NCBI GenBank assembly: GCA_027943245.1
Contig: JANDJZ010000695.1
Span: 1 to 26,299 of the forward strand
Length of the DNA stretch: 26,299 nt
Reading direction: 5' to 3'
Source: Acanthamoeba sp. SK_2022b
Taxonomy: Eukaryota; Discosea; Longamoebia; Acanthamoebidae
The position numbers were made by a program, and so were the translations under genes. The notes below the pieces were generated by a model, which did not search any database, was not told the origin of the DNA, and was given only the letters and a program-made list of their open reading frames with translations. Positions 1 to 10,380 of the stretch are shown in pieces (position 1 is the first letter of the stretch; each line of letters starts with the position of its first letter).

Positions 1-892
1 CTGCCGCAGCCGGCGGCGGCAGCGCACGAGGAAGAGGCTGTCGGGCTCGATAAGGAGGGCTGGCTGCGCGAGCTGGCGGGGTTGCGCAGCGCGGACCGCG
101 AGGAAGATGTGGTCGCTGACCTGCTGGCCGAGGTGCTGGTCATGGCTGGCACAGGCGCCGAAGGCCACGTCGTGCTCCGTCACGCACTACAGAGGATTCG
201 ATCGGCGCGAGCATGTCGCGGGCACGCCGCAGCCGCCTATGTCGTGGCAAGCACGGCCTCTGGCGTGGTCGTCGGGTCCACCAAGACCAAGCCTTCCAAG
301 CTCAAGTCGAGAATGAAGCGGGCCAGCACCACCGACATCAACTACAAGAAAGCACTCGCCGCGCAAGCAGCCATGGACAACACGAGCCCCGAGAAGGAGA
401 GCGAAACCAGGCGGGCCAGGTCGGTCCGGCTGCTGTCCAAGATCAAGCTCAAGCACACTGCGTCCACCGTTGGGATGTCGCACGAGGGCACCCGCGCCAA
501 GTACGACATGGAGGACATTGTTGCTGACCCACTGCCCGAGCAGAGCGACGAGGAGTCGGCCGTGGCCGATCATGAGGAGCAGCACAAGAAGCCGAGCAGG
601 TAAAAATACGCTGTGGCTCCTGTGTTGTTACCCTTTGGCCACACTCACGAGAGTGTACCGTGCGAACCTGGTAGACGCAGGCTGTCCAAAGGTCACAGCT
701 CCACCGTGGTGACCTCACGTAAGCATTCTTTCCTCGCTTTAGCACGCGCACGCATGCTCGCGCGGCACAGCGCCTGCATGTGTGTAGTGCCATTGGTGAA
801 CGCCTTCTCACGGACTCATCGTCAATCTGTGCAGACGCATCCAAAGAACCTCCTGGTGGCGCAAGGTAATCTTGATCCATCCGTGCCGCGCT

Positions 893-983
<91 letters not shown>

Positions 984-1894
984 TGTGGTGTGTGTGTACT
1001 AACGTAATTTCAGCAAAATCATCCCTCCAGTGGTGGCACGAGCGCCGCCGACAGTGCCCAAGGTAGGACCAGGCGCCTAGGGGGAGGGAGCATTCAGCTT
1101 CAGCTGTGCGCGCGTCATGTGCACTCATCTCATCTTCCCCTCGCTCCTCAGCCGAGGCTGCTGATGCGCATGTTCGGGGCAGGCGGAGGAAGCGGCAGTC
1201 CGGGGAGGATGGCCCAAGCCCTGCAGTTGGAGGAGCCCATCTGGCGCGCGGCCTTTGCCCGCCTCAACGCTCAGGAGGTGCTACTATTTGGTGAGAGCCC
1301 CTCCTTGCCGCTCCAACGTTCGCCGCGCGCACTAATGTGGAATTATTCTTCAATTTATTATGATGATGTGATTATAATTACAATTTTTTTCTCTACATCA
1401 GCCTTCGGGTGCAGCTACAACGAGGTGAAGGGGATGCTGTACATCTCGACCGAGCACGTGGCATTCGTCGAGCGTCTTTCGGGTGAACAGCTCACCTCGA
1501 TGGTCAAGGTTTGTTGTCCACGTCGTCTTTGCCCCCCCGCGCAGACGTGATGTGACTTTTATTTACACAATTAGCTTTCCCCCCAGAAACTGTGGTTGTA
1601 TGAGCAGTTGATCTTTGTCCAGAAGGGCTCTCACCGCACCATCGTCATCACCACGAGGGACGGCGAAGTGCGCTAGCCCCTCCTCCTCTCATGGGCTACG
1701 TTGGCATTTGCTGACGGCTGCAACGCGGTGTGGTCAGATCTGCTTCTCCAAGTTCGACGCCGGACTGAGCGAAACCGCCTATGCGGCGCTGCACGCCCAG
1801 TTCGCGCCGTTCGCTCCGCGCGCGCAGTCGCTTCATCTGGCCGTCGACGAAAAGGACATACAGGTGTGTGTGTGTGTGTGTGTGGTGTGTGTGT

Positions 1895-1954
<60 letters not shown>

Positions 1955-4900
1955 GGTCTTGCGTTTTTGTTGCGTGAGCATGCGCATGCGCTCTGACCAT
2001 GAAGTGGCGAAACGCAGACGGTACGGATTCTCCTGCGGGACAGCGAGATCACGAAAGAACAGATCAACGGCACCTACAACCGAAGCGAAACGCCGTTGGC
2101 CAGCGCGCTGCAGGCCAACGACGTCGAAATCGGTGCGCGCCTCCATTTCTTTTTCTTGGGAATGGGGGAAGGGGTGGCTCACCCTTTTCCCTCCCCGTGC
2201 AGTCAAGCTGCTGTTGCAGTACTACAAGCAGGAAGGCCTGGACATCAACGCGCCCGACGAACAGGGCAACACTCCGCTTCATGTCGCCTGCCTCTACAGC
2301 AGAGTACGGCCGTCACGCCCAAGTGAAATACTTTTTAATATATTATTTATTTTGTGGTCCGATTTAATTTTATACATGTCTGCCTGTCGGCCTGGCGTGT
2401 GATCACAGAGCGAGGTACTGGAGCTGCTGCTCGCCTATGAGGGCATCCAGGTGAAGATGGAGAACGAGGACGGCAACACGCCGCTGCATTACTTCTGTCG
2501 ATGCTTCACCTCGCCGACCTGCCAAGCCCTCCTCAAGGTGTTACTGTCTTTTGGCGCCGACCCCAACAAACGAAATCAGGTGCCCCGCCCCGCCCCGCGT
2601 CGAGTGTGTCGTAGCGCGGAGACGCTGCGCTGTGTGTCCCTCCGCACTGATTAGATTCAAATATGTAGTCGGGAGAGACGCCCCTGCACAAGGCAATTTT
2701 GAACAACAGCGTCCGTGTGCTGCTGCTCGAGTGTCTGCTCGACAACGGAGCTGACGTCAACAGCGTAAGCAAGGTACTCGCTCCCCAAGCAACGGTGGGT
2801 TTCCAACTGTTCACACGCTCACTCACACATTGTATACCACACGCACACAACACAGCTTGGCGAGTCAGCGCTGCACTACGCCGTGCGGCTTGGCCGTAAG
2901 GACGTCGTTTCGCGCCTCCTGTGCGCCGGAGCCGACACCGAGCTCAGAGTACGGATTGGCTCTCAAGATGTAGTGTGCCGCGGTGGACCTGACAATCGGT
3001 GATGTCTGCGCTGTGTGTGGACGCCCAGGCCAATGTCGACGGAAAGACGCCCACGGAGGCGGCCGTGGCCTCCAAGCACGAAGTGATCGCCAGCCTTCTC
3101 CAGCGATGTGACGGTACGCGATCGTTGCAGAGTCACGCTGGCATTCTTTGCATGCCATTTACCGGTGGCACGCGACAGAGCTGATGCACTGGCTTCGGGC
3201 CGTGGAGGCCCAGGTGCTGCTGAAGCCGTTCCTGGCTCGAGACATCTTCCTCAACGAGCTGGGCGTCATGGATGAGGCCGACTTCAACGCCATGCTGGAG
3301 GCCATCGAGGCCAACAACAACGCCGTCATCGGCGACAAGACCAAGCTGCGCGAGGCCTGGGCCGTTCTCAAGGGTGAGTGTTTCACGTGTTCATTTATGT
3401 CGACCTATCTCTTCTCACGCATCGCGGCGCTCGGGCAGACCGAAAGATGAGAGAGTTGACCAAGGCCGAGGCGATGCAGCTCGCGGAGAAGCTACAGAGC
3501 AGGGACGTGGCCAAGTTCAAGCACTCGGTGCACAAGGCACGTAGCTGTGGGGGCTCCCGGGACTCGCCCAACACTCTCCCGTTCTTACCGCTTATTTCTG
3601 TGGCACTGGTTCAGGTCATCGGAGAGGCTCGACAGGGCCGGTCGAATCCGAGGCGACTCTCGGCGACCGTCGACGTACGCCCATGCCCAACCTCCTCTGG
3701 TCTCGTAGGCCGCAAGTGCTGACGTCATCCTATTCATGATTGGCCATTCGCTTCAGGCCCTGTACAAAGACGACCACTGGATCATCCCTCACCTCGACCT
3801 CGAGTTCACGCAGTTCTTGGGCGACGGCACTTCGGGCAAGGTACACTACCGCGACGTCGATGTGGTGAGTGTGTGTGGCTCACCCAAATGCACGGTGGGG
3901 CGCCAATGTCTGGCCCAGGTGTACCGAGGCCTGTACAAGAACATGGAGGTCGCCATCAAGGTGCTCTACAAGACTGTTCAGAAGGGGGAGAGCGATCCCT
4001 TTCACGAGGTCATCGAAGAGATCAAGTTTCTCAGGTGCGCCGCACGCCCATCAGCTAATTTTACTTGTACTTGAACTATGTTTCAGTATTTCTTAATAAT
4101 CGTTATATTTTATGGTTTTTTGTGCAGCTTTTTCGAAGACACCTCGCCCGAGATTGTTCGTTTCTACGGCGTGTGCCTAGAGCCCGCGGTGTGCCTCGTC
4201 ATGGAGTTTTGTGAGCGGTACTGTCACCGGTTGGGCACGCGCGTGCGTGTGTGGCATGGGCTGATCATCGTTACCTGTTGTTGGCCGGTTGTGATCGGCC
4301 ACAACAGAGGATCGCTCTATGGAGTGTTGAAGGACCCGAAGACGGACATGTCGTGGGCTATGGCCATCTCTTTGATCCAGGCTACCGTCCGAGGCATCCA
4401 CCACCTGCACACCTCGCAGCCGCAGGTGCTGCACAGGTACGCTCGCTGCGGGGCCACCGTCTTCGCGTGTTGGTTGTGTTTTTTGGTCATCGTGTTGGTG
4501 CACAAAATTGTGCTTTTTGGTCATCACGATCGTGTTGGCGCATCGTTTCGGTTCTTTGGTTGTCTTGTTTTGTAAATGTTTAAACCCCTCGTTGCGCAAA
4601 CACCAGGGACCTGAAAACGCTGAACCTGCTGGTCACGCACGACTGGCAGATCAAGGTGGCCGACTTTGGCCTCGCCCGCGCCAATACGAACGACAATCGC
4701 AGCACGCTAGCCCGCCTCTGCGGTTCGTCACCGCCTCCCACGCATATCACACGCACACAGGTCCCTTTTGGTGGTCGCGCACTTACGTGTGTGCCAAACG
4801 CAGGCACACTGTTCTATTGTGCGCCGGAATTGCTTTTTGGAGATGACCCTTTTACGAGCAAGGCCGATATCTACAGCCTGGGAATAGTGATCTGGGAGGT

Positions 4901-5415
4901 CATTGCCAGGTACCTAGTCGATTACCTTTTGGAGACATTGAAGGTATAGATCTAATTCCCCGGCATCAGGTGTATAAATGGAGAATACGAAAGACCTTAT
5001 GCTGAGTTTGGGCGACAACATGAGGTAAGCCGGCACGCAATGCCGCTTGTTTGAATATTAAGCTTATTAAGACATGTTAATATTTTCCACGCGGAACCGC
5101 ACCAGATCTACATAGTGACACAGGTGTGCGAATTCAACCGGCGGCCGACGATACCAGCGGCGTGCCCCGAAGTGTTTCGCAACCTCATTCAGGCCTGCTG
5201 GAACCCGGACCCCGCCCTCAGGTGCGCGCGAGCACCTCCCTGCCAGTCTTTACGAGCCCTCACGTTTACACTGTTTCTCTCCCAATTTATGGACCAGGCC
5301 GTCGTCCGACGAGGTGCTCGTCATTCTGGACGCCGTGGCGGAGGACTACGAGCGATCGCCCGAGAGCTGGGAGGAGACGAGGCAACATAAGAGCAGCAAT
5401 GCCAAGGCAGGATGA
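1..5415 (+). CDS. Multidomain TKL-like protein kinase (GRAM-like, ankyrin, SAM-like, kinase), 5' partial
   Basis: Predicted Ser/Thr (TKL-type) kinase with scaffold domains; the 5' end is outside the window. Exons: 1-599, 681-718, 835-865, 1014-1062, 1152-1290, 1402-1508, 1587-1667, 1738-1863, 2018-2132, 2203-2303, 2409-2579, 2669-2773, 2856-2948, 3029-3113, 3179-3373, 3439-3536, 3615-3674, 3757-3840, 3919-4034, 4128-4217, 4308-4436, 4607-4722, 4804-4909, 4970-5024, 5106-5221, 5298-5415. They join in one frame to about 1040 residues. Window-relative layout: a charged, unrecognised N-terminal part (1-260), GRAM-like (about 265-375), ankyrin repeats with GNTPLH and GETPLH motifs (about 429-613), SAM-like (614-678), kinase (about 745-1030). 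The active-site motifs are intact: glycine loop GDGTSG, VAIK lysine (about 773), HRDLKTLN (870-877), DFG (890-892), CAPE. GRAM domains commonly bind membrane lipids; the upstream pathway is unknown. The TAA at 601 falls inside intron 1. Intron 16 seems to use a GC donor. Domain identity is confident; single splice sites less so. Confidence 0.85.
866..1013 (+). repeat. Intronic compound microsatellite (TC)n-(TG)n
   Basis: Intron 3 of the kinase gene carries a run of TC dinucleotides (about 892-917) passing directly into TG dinucleotides (about 917-998, with a few GGTG interruptions), followed by a normal acceptor at 1011-1013. Polypyrimidine followed by alternating purine-pyrimidine DNA can adopt H- or Z-form DNA. 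Open reading through it gives only SL and CV repeats, which is an artefact. Confidence 0.9.
1864..1953 (+). repeat. (GT)n microsatellite starting at a splice donor
   Basis: A run of GT dinucleotides with two GGTG interruptions begins immediately after the exon end ATACAG in kinase intron 8. The donor GT is therefore the first unit of the repeat. The acceptor lies at 2015-2017. Confidence 0.9.
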
Positions 5416-5497
5416 CCCCTGCCCTTGGCTTTCCTTCAAACATAAAAACAAACGTTTAAACGCAAAAAATCAAAATCAAAAACAAAATTGTCGGCCT
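5416..5497. other. Short convergent 3' spacer
   Basis: Only 82 bp separate the kinase stop from the stop of the opposite-strand gene. The spacer is A-rich on the plus strand (AACATAAAAACAAACG and repeated CAAAA runs), so the two transcripts probably overlap at their 3' ends. No exact AATAAA was seen here. Confidence 0.55.
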
Positions 5498-6595
5498 TCA
5501 CCTTTGTCGCTTGTCGGCTGGGTCGGATTCAAAGTGGTCTACGTAGATGGGCTCGGTCTGGCCACCTACCTTTCGTCGCTTGATGTCGCCGGCTGCCGTC
5601 GGGTTTCGTTCGTCTGCCGTTGCCCCCGGGGCTGGCCTTCGCTTGCTCTGGTGGAAGTGCCGGCTGGGCTGAGTCGAGGAGTCCGGTTTGGGCTTGGCGG
5701 AGATGTCCGCGCCGCTAGCTTCGCCCAGCCTAAGCTGGAGCTGGGTGAGTTGCTTTCGCAGCTCCAACCGCTGGGTCTCAAGAATGAGATACTTCTCCCT
5801 CTGTTGTATCAGCTGCTCCTCTCTACGCTGCATCTCCAGAAGCGGTCCGATGAGGGTGGTAGAGGCTTGCTCAGGGGAAGTGTGGCGTGGTTGATGATGC
5901 AGAGTCTTGCCCTGTTGCGGCTGTTGCTCTAGGTTCTTGGGCTGTGGTGGGGGACGTTGCTGTAGTTGAGTCTGCTTCTGTCGCAGTTGATGCTGCAGCC
6001 GTGATCGATGCCTGGACGTGGGCGGCGACGTGGAGAACGACGATGAGGTCGTTGTCCCTCTGGAAGAAGAGATGGACGACAGCTCGGGAGGAGAGGGCAC
6101 AAGGGACAAGTGGTCCAGAGGGCTCAGAGAAGGACTAGCGTGAAGAAGGGGAGCTCCAGGTCGGGAGTTGGGAGAAGTGATGGTCGTGCTGAGCTGGCCC
6201 GGCATGATTTCGGGCGTGCTAGGTTCATGGAGGAGTGAGGCGATGCTTATCTTACCACGCGACGGGGGTGAATCCTCGCTCTCGTTCCCACCACATCGGT
6301 CTATAGCCGGCGGTGAGGGTGTCACCGTGGTTTGGAAAGGCGCTTGTCCATATCGAGGCTCAGCCACCGGGTTCAAGAGAAAGGCGATGGAGAGCTGTGA
6401 GCACGAAGGAGATGGTGAGACTGAAGTGAAAGGGGAGGTGTGCTGGGCCGGAAGGGCGGAGAGTGGCGGGAAGGGGCGTCCAGGCCAGCCCTGACTCTCA
6501 GAGGTCCTGAGCTCAGTGAGCCTGCTGCCGGTCGCGGTGGCAGAAGAAGGATCAGGACTGGGAGGTAGGCGGCGCCTACTCCGGTGATCCTGCAT
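5498..6595 (-). CDS. Unrecognised Pro/Ser/Gln-rich coiled-coil protein
   Basis: One uninterrupted reading frame of about 365 codons from the first ATG (6595-6593) to TGA (5500-5498). The frame stays open upstream to about 6688 without another ATG, so a further 5' exon cannot be excluded. The first half is Pro/Ser/Thr-rich and looks disordered. The middle is Gln-rich (QHQLRQKQTQLQQ). A charged heptad-like stretch of about 40 residues (EMQRREEQLIQQ onward) predicts a coiled coil. A basic KRRK cluster near the C-terminus resembles a nuclear localisation signal. I do not recognise a family and assign no function. It is convergent with the kinase and divergent from the RasGAP gene. It is the only gene here modelled without introns, which lowers confidence. 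The continuous frame in a GC-rich region could in part be composition, but the coiled-coil pattern argues for a real protein. Confidence 0.5.
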   Translation of the reverse strand: MQDHRSRRRLPPSPDPSSATATGSRLTELRTSESQGWPGRPFPPLSALPAQHTSPFTSVSPSPSCSQLSIAFLLNPVAEPRYGQAPFQTTVTPSPPAIDRCGGNESEDSPPSRGKISIASLLHEPSTPEIMPGQLSTTITSPNSRPGAPLLHASPSLSPLDHLSLVPSPPELSSISSSRGTTTSSSFSTSPPTSRHRSRLQHQLRQKQTQLQQRPPPQPKNLEQQPQQGKTLHHQPRHTSPEQASTTLIGPLLEMQRREEQLIQQREKYLILETQRLELRKQLTQLQLRLGEASGADISAKPKPDSSTQPSRHFHQSKRRPAPGATADERNPTAAGDIKRRKVGGQTEPIYVDHFESDPADKRQR

Positions 6596-6981
6596 GCGGC
6601 GGGTTACTTGCGTCCACTGGCCCAATGACGCTTGGCACGACTGCAGCCGAGCCGGAGTGGGAACGTCATGACCTTCTCGGCATCGTGACTACCCTCCACG
6701 CGGTTCTGTTTCATAGTGCCCTATAAGGTCAGCACATGTTGTTATCGCTGCAAAATGTGGTTGATGTGTATTTTCCCCTAGTTACATCGCAGCACACGTA
6801 AAACCTCGACAGCTTTTCATGCCGACACTTTAATTTCTTTTTGGTTTTCGTTTCTCTAAATTTCTTTTTTGCCCGCATCCGAGGACAACCGTGGCTCGAC
6901 AACCAACAGCTGCGCGAACAGAGGCAGACCGGTCTTGGTGTAATCTCTGCCATTCGAAAATCTCCTCTCCGAACAACGGAG
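6596..6981. promoter_or_regulatory. Divergent intergenic region, probable bidirectional promoter
   Basis: About 386 bp between the start of the minus-strand Pro/Ser/Gln-rich gene and the RasGAP start. It holds a pyrimidine-rich, T-rich stretch (about 6830-6870, CTTTTTGGTTTTCG) shortly before the RasGAP ATG. No convincing TATA box, RNA gene or other ORF was seen. Transcription start sites cannot be placed from sequence alone. Confidence 0.45.
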
Positions 6982-8350
6982 ATGGAGGCTGGCACGGGCC
7001 CTCAGGCGGCGAAAATGGCAGGAGCCCCCACCAGGCGAACGGCATCCAAGAAGAATGCTACCCCTTCCCTCTCGTCCTCGCCGGGGACGTCGTTTGCCAT
7101 GCCCAAGGAGCGGTCGGGCTCGATGGATAAGGAGAAGAAGGAGAAGGTGAAGAAGGAGAAGCGGAAGAAGGAGAAGAAGGATACGGGCGCAGGTGAGGTG
7201 AGCGGGCCACCACTCCTCTACTTCTCCACATCTAGCGTGCCCACCGTTACCCACCCGGAACTCCCCTCCCAGCTCGACAAGGTATCCCCTGCCCACTTTA
7301 TTTGTATTTTTAAGTAAATATGTAATTAATCTAATTATTTTTACTTGTTTTTTTAATAAAATTAATTTGCCGCAGTTTCTGGTGACGCCGGGCATGGACG
7401 TGGCGGACGCGCTCGTGAGTCGCCTGCGCGTAGAGGACATGAGCGATGTGTGCAGCGACCTGTCCACTATCTTCGAAGTTCATGGCCAGACGAGGCGCCT
7501 CATCCAGTGGGCTGTCCGCAAAGAGCTTGCCGCGACCACCAGTACTTCTCCCACTCCTCTCTCTCTCTCCCCCAGCGCCCTTTTCGTGTAACCATGGACT
7601 TCCCATCCATCCGTTATGCGTTCACAGATTCGTCGTCCGAGTCGACGCTCTTTCGGCAGACCGGCGTGGCTACGTGCATGGTCTCCATCGAATGCAAGCG
7701 CAAGGGCAGCGAGTATCTCGTGGCCCTGCTTCGGCCCTTCATCCAGAAGATCTGCAGCGAGACCAAGTCCATGGAGGTGCGCTGCCCCTGCCCCTCATCA
7801 CTCCCTTGCGACATGCCCTTATCGCTGACTTGCTACTCGCAACGCAAACCCAACAACTCGTTGCAGGTGGATCCGCTGCGAATGCGCTCGGCGTCGTCGA
7901 CCACGGCCGCGGAGGACCTCGAGAGCAACCGTCGCAGGCTGATGGAAGCGTCACAAGATGCGCTTGACCTCATCTTTGCCTCGGCGAGCTCCTTCCCCGA
8001 GTCCCTCAAGCACACGTTCCTCAGCGCCTACAACGAGATCCAGCAAAAGCTGCCCAACATGAGGTGAACATGCCGCGCATTCCGCAATGACCGTTAAAGC
8101 TGTCAACCGCTCACGCGAGCTCTCGCGTGTGGATGTGCCCTCCATGTTCAGGTGGACGGCGATCTCCAACTTCTACTTCTTGCGCTTCGTGGCCCCGGCG
8201 CTCGTTTCGCCCAAGGCCTCGGGCGTCTACGAGGGCAATCCGTCGCCGCAGGCCCTGCGTGCCCTCATGCTCATCTCCAAAACCCTCTCCAACGCTGCCA
8301 ACGGTGTCCCTTTCGGTGACAAGGTGCGCGCACACGCACACGCACACGCA

Positions 8351-8402
<52 letters not shown>

Positions 8403-9089
8403 ACACAGATACATCGTCCAGGGCTTATCGGAACTGCTTTCATTGTATGATTAATGTGCAGGAGGGCTACATGGCGATTATGAACAGCGTCATCCTCGAC
8501 AACCAGCCGCGCATGCGAGCGTTCCTGGAGAAGCTCATCCGTGTGTCGGTCTCCGACGACGCTCCCGACACGCAGGCCATGCTGGCCACCTTCCCTCTCC
8601 AGTCCGATCTCCACATGGCGCGATGTCGCCTGCTGGCCGCGCTCTACTCGCACCGCAACGCCGTCCTGCCCGTGCTCATGAACACGCCGACGCCCGTTCC
8701 CGGCTGGACGCCGCCCGTACGGCTGTCCCTGTCGGGCAACACCGCCTCCGTGCCGCTCCGGAGCTCCGACCCTTCGGTCCCCACGACTCAGGGCGCCGAG
8801 GACAGGAGCGCCAAGACCACACTGGGCGAGATGCTGGGGCAGCTGCTCGATGCCTACCGCGTGCACTGCCCGGATTGGGTTCGTGTCTCGGCCGCGCTAC
8901 GCATGCGCGTCGCATGCAACGCTGATGGGTTGCTCCCCCAACGCAGGTTTCGGACGAGGACAAGGAGACCAAGAAGCGTGTGCAGGACGAGCTGTTGGAG
9001 AGGTTCGAGGAGGGCCTCTCCAGCACCATGCGCCCCGTCACATCTCTGTCCGTGCCTTCGGGCCGTCTCTACCGACTGCTATTGTACGC

Positions 9090-9162
<73 letters not shown>

Positions 9163-9918
9163 GAACTCATCCAACGTGTTTCGCTCTGCTGCAGGGATGT
9201 GGAGAAGCAGCGCACGAAGGAGCTGGAGGAGGAGCTGCGTATCATCAAACTCAAACTCCATACCGAGACCCAGGCCAAGCGCGATCTGCAGCTCCAGATC
9301 CTGCGCGGCAACAACGCGCCCGCATCCAGCGGTAACTCTACTCTTTCTCTTTCCCCTCCCCTTTCTCAGGCTGGTCCCTGCTTCATTGGGCGCTGACGTA
9401 TTTGGGCGCGCGTGTCCAGGGCCGTCGGCCGGGTGGGTGCGTGAACGGCAGCGGGTGGCCGGCCAGTTCGTGCAGATGTACGACATGTTGAACGCTTTCC
9501 GAGGCCGCATCGTGGACCTCGAGCGGCTTGTCCTCAACGGTTCGCCGACAACCTGCACACGTCGCGTCGTTTTGTTGTGTTTTTATTTTATTAATTATGA
9601 TTATTTTAATTATTGCTTGCAGAGGCGGCAACCGAAGGTGCGTCGGGAGGGCTGGGGCTCACAGTCCCGCTTGGCCAGCTCGAGCCTTCCCTAAACGTAC
9701 GTCTGTCGCCACTGAGCTACGTCGTAGCTCTCCCGCGACGATGATGGTGATGTTGGCCAAAGCTCACGGCTGGGTTGCTGCCACGCCAGGCTGGAGGCGC
9801 TTTGCTGAGCCCGCGAAGCCGAGCAAGGGCAGCCAAGGACAAGACGAGGGCGCAGAAGCGACGCTCGTGGAACCTGAAGCTGGGGAACCCGCTCATCCAC
9901 AACCCGACCGGATCATGA
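6982..9918 (+). CDS. Ras GTPase-activating protein (RasGAP domain)
   Basis: Predicted activator of GTP hydrolysis by Ras-family GTPases. Exons: 6982-7281, 7376-7541, 7628-7776, 7867-8063, 8152-8323, 8462-8878, 8947-9083, 9195-9331, 9420-9539, 9623-9696, 9790-9918; total 1998 nt, 665 residues. ATG 6982 is the first in frame. Residues 45-65 are a Lys/Glu run (KEKKEKVKKEKRKKEKKD). The RasGAP domain spans about 105-400: the arginine-finger loop reads STLFRQTGVAT (Arg about 165), and the family signature FLRFVAPAL lies at about 280-288. A coiled coil follows (about 513-550, DVEKQRTKELEEELRIIK). The C-terminus is basic. Introns 5 and 7 hold (CA)n and (GT)n tracts. The last intron (9697-9789, donor gtacgt) is the least certain; reading through would end at TGA 9742-9744. 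Catalytic residues look intact; the partner Ras is unknown. Confidence 0.88.
8351..8398 (+). repeat. (CA)n microsatellite in RasGAP intron 5
   Basis: A pure CA-dinucleotide run in the intron 8324-8461, preceded by imperfect GCACAC units from 8330. On this sense strand the repeat reads CA rather than the GT seen in most other introns of the window. Confidence 0.9.
9091..9161 (+). repeat. (TG)n microsatellite in RasGAP intron 7
   Basis: A pure TG run about 7 bp after the donor gtacgc at 9084. The flanking exons join as TT|G to restore the leucine codon before the coiled coil. Confidence 0.9.
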
Positions 9919-10380
9919 CGATGACGCGGCAAACCAGGTCTCGGGCCTCTTGTGCAATAGCTAATGAAATAAAAATCCATCCCTGCCCCAAGTGGAGGGG
10001 CAGACATATACTAAAGAGCCAAGGGCAGGGGCACATCATGGCACCAGCGCCAGCAACAAGGAAGCTGCGATGTAAGATGCCTCAGGAGGTGAATGGTTGG
10101 GATTTGGTGGCGTCAAAGAGCAGAGGGTGCCCATACTTCCTATCCCAATGGTTGGCAGACCTGGTTAGGGCGCTTTAGGCATGATATGAACAGGAGGTGA
10201 GGCTATGTTGGGTAGGGTCAAGTGGTAAGTGGTGCAGATCACTACAGCCCACCCTCAAATGTTTTGGTTTCGCCTGCATTCGTGCCTGCCCAATTCAGGA
10301 CAGCCTGAAATTAGCCATTTCACGAATAGCGAGCACGTCCAGACCATTATTTTCGGTTATTTTCGCAAAGAGGTTATCAG
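9919..10380 (+). other. Spacer between RasGAP and CDC123 genes
   Basis: About 460 bp with no recognised gene. The first part is the RasGAP 3' region. The rest is presumably the CDC123 promoter and 5' UTR. A 47-codon ORF at 10038-10178 shows no family features. Confidence 0.5.
9966..9971 (+). terminator. Putative polyadenylation signal of the RasGAP gene
   Basis: AATAAA embedded in GAAATAAAAATCC, about 50 bp downstream of the predicted RasGAP stop codon. The position supports the stop at 9916-9918. Confidence 0.5.

Noticed and set aside
601..603. In-frame TAA ending the first open frame, suggesting a short separate gene
   Set aside because: A CAG|GTAAAA donor overlaps it, and three short exons continue the phase into the GRAM-like exon. 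One long gene explains more.
872..1066. Open frames rich in Cys-Val, Thr-His or Ser-Leu (also at about 1700-2070, 9069-9335, 11226-11444, 15313-15516)
   Set aside because: They are translations of dinucleotide repeats inside introns.
9697..9744. RasGAP ending by read-through at TGA 9742
   Set aside because: A strong gtacgt donor and an in-phase last exon ending at 9918, with AATAAA about 50 bp later, fit better, though not decisively.
10038..10178. 47-codon ORF between RasGAP and CDC123
   Set aside because: No recognisable features; it lies where a 5' UTR or spacer is expected.
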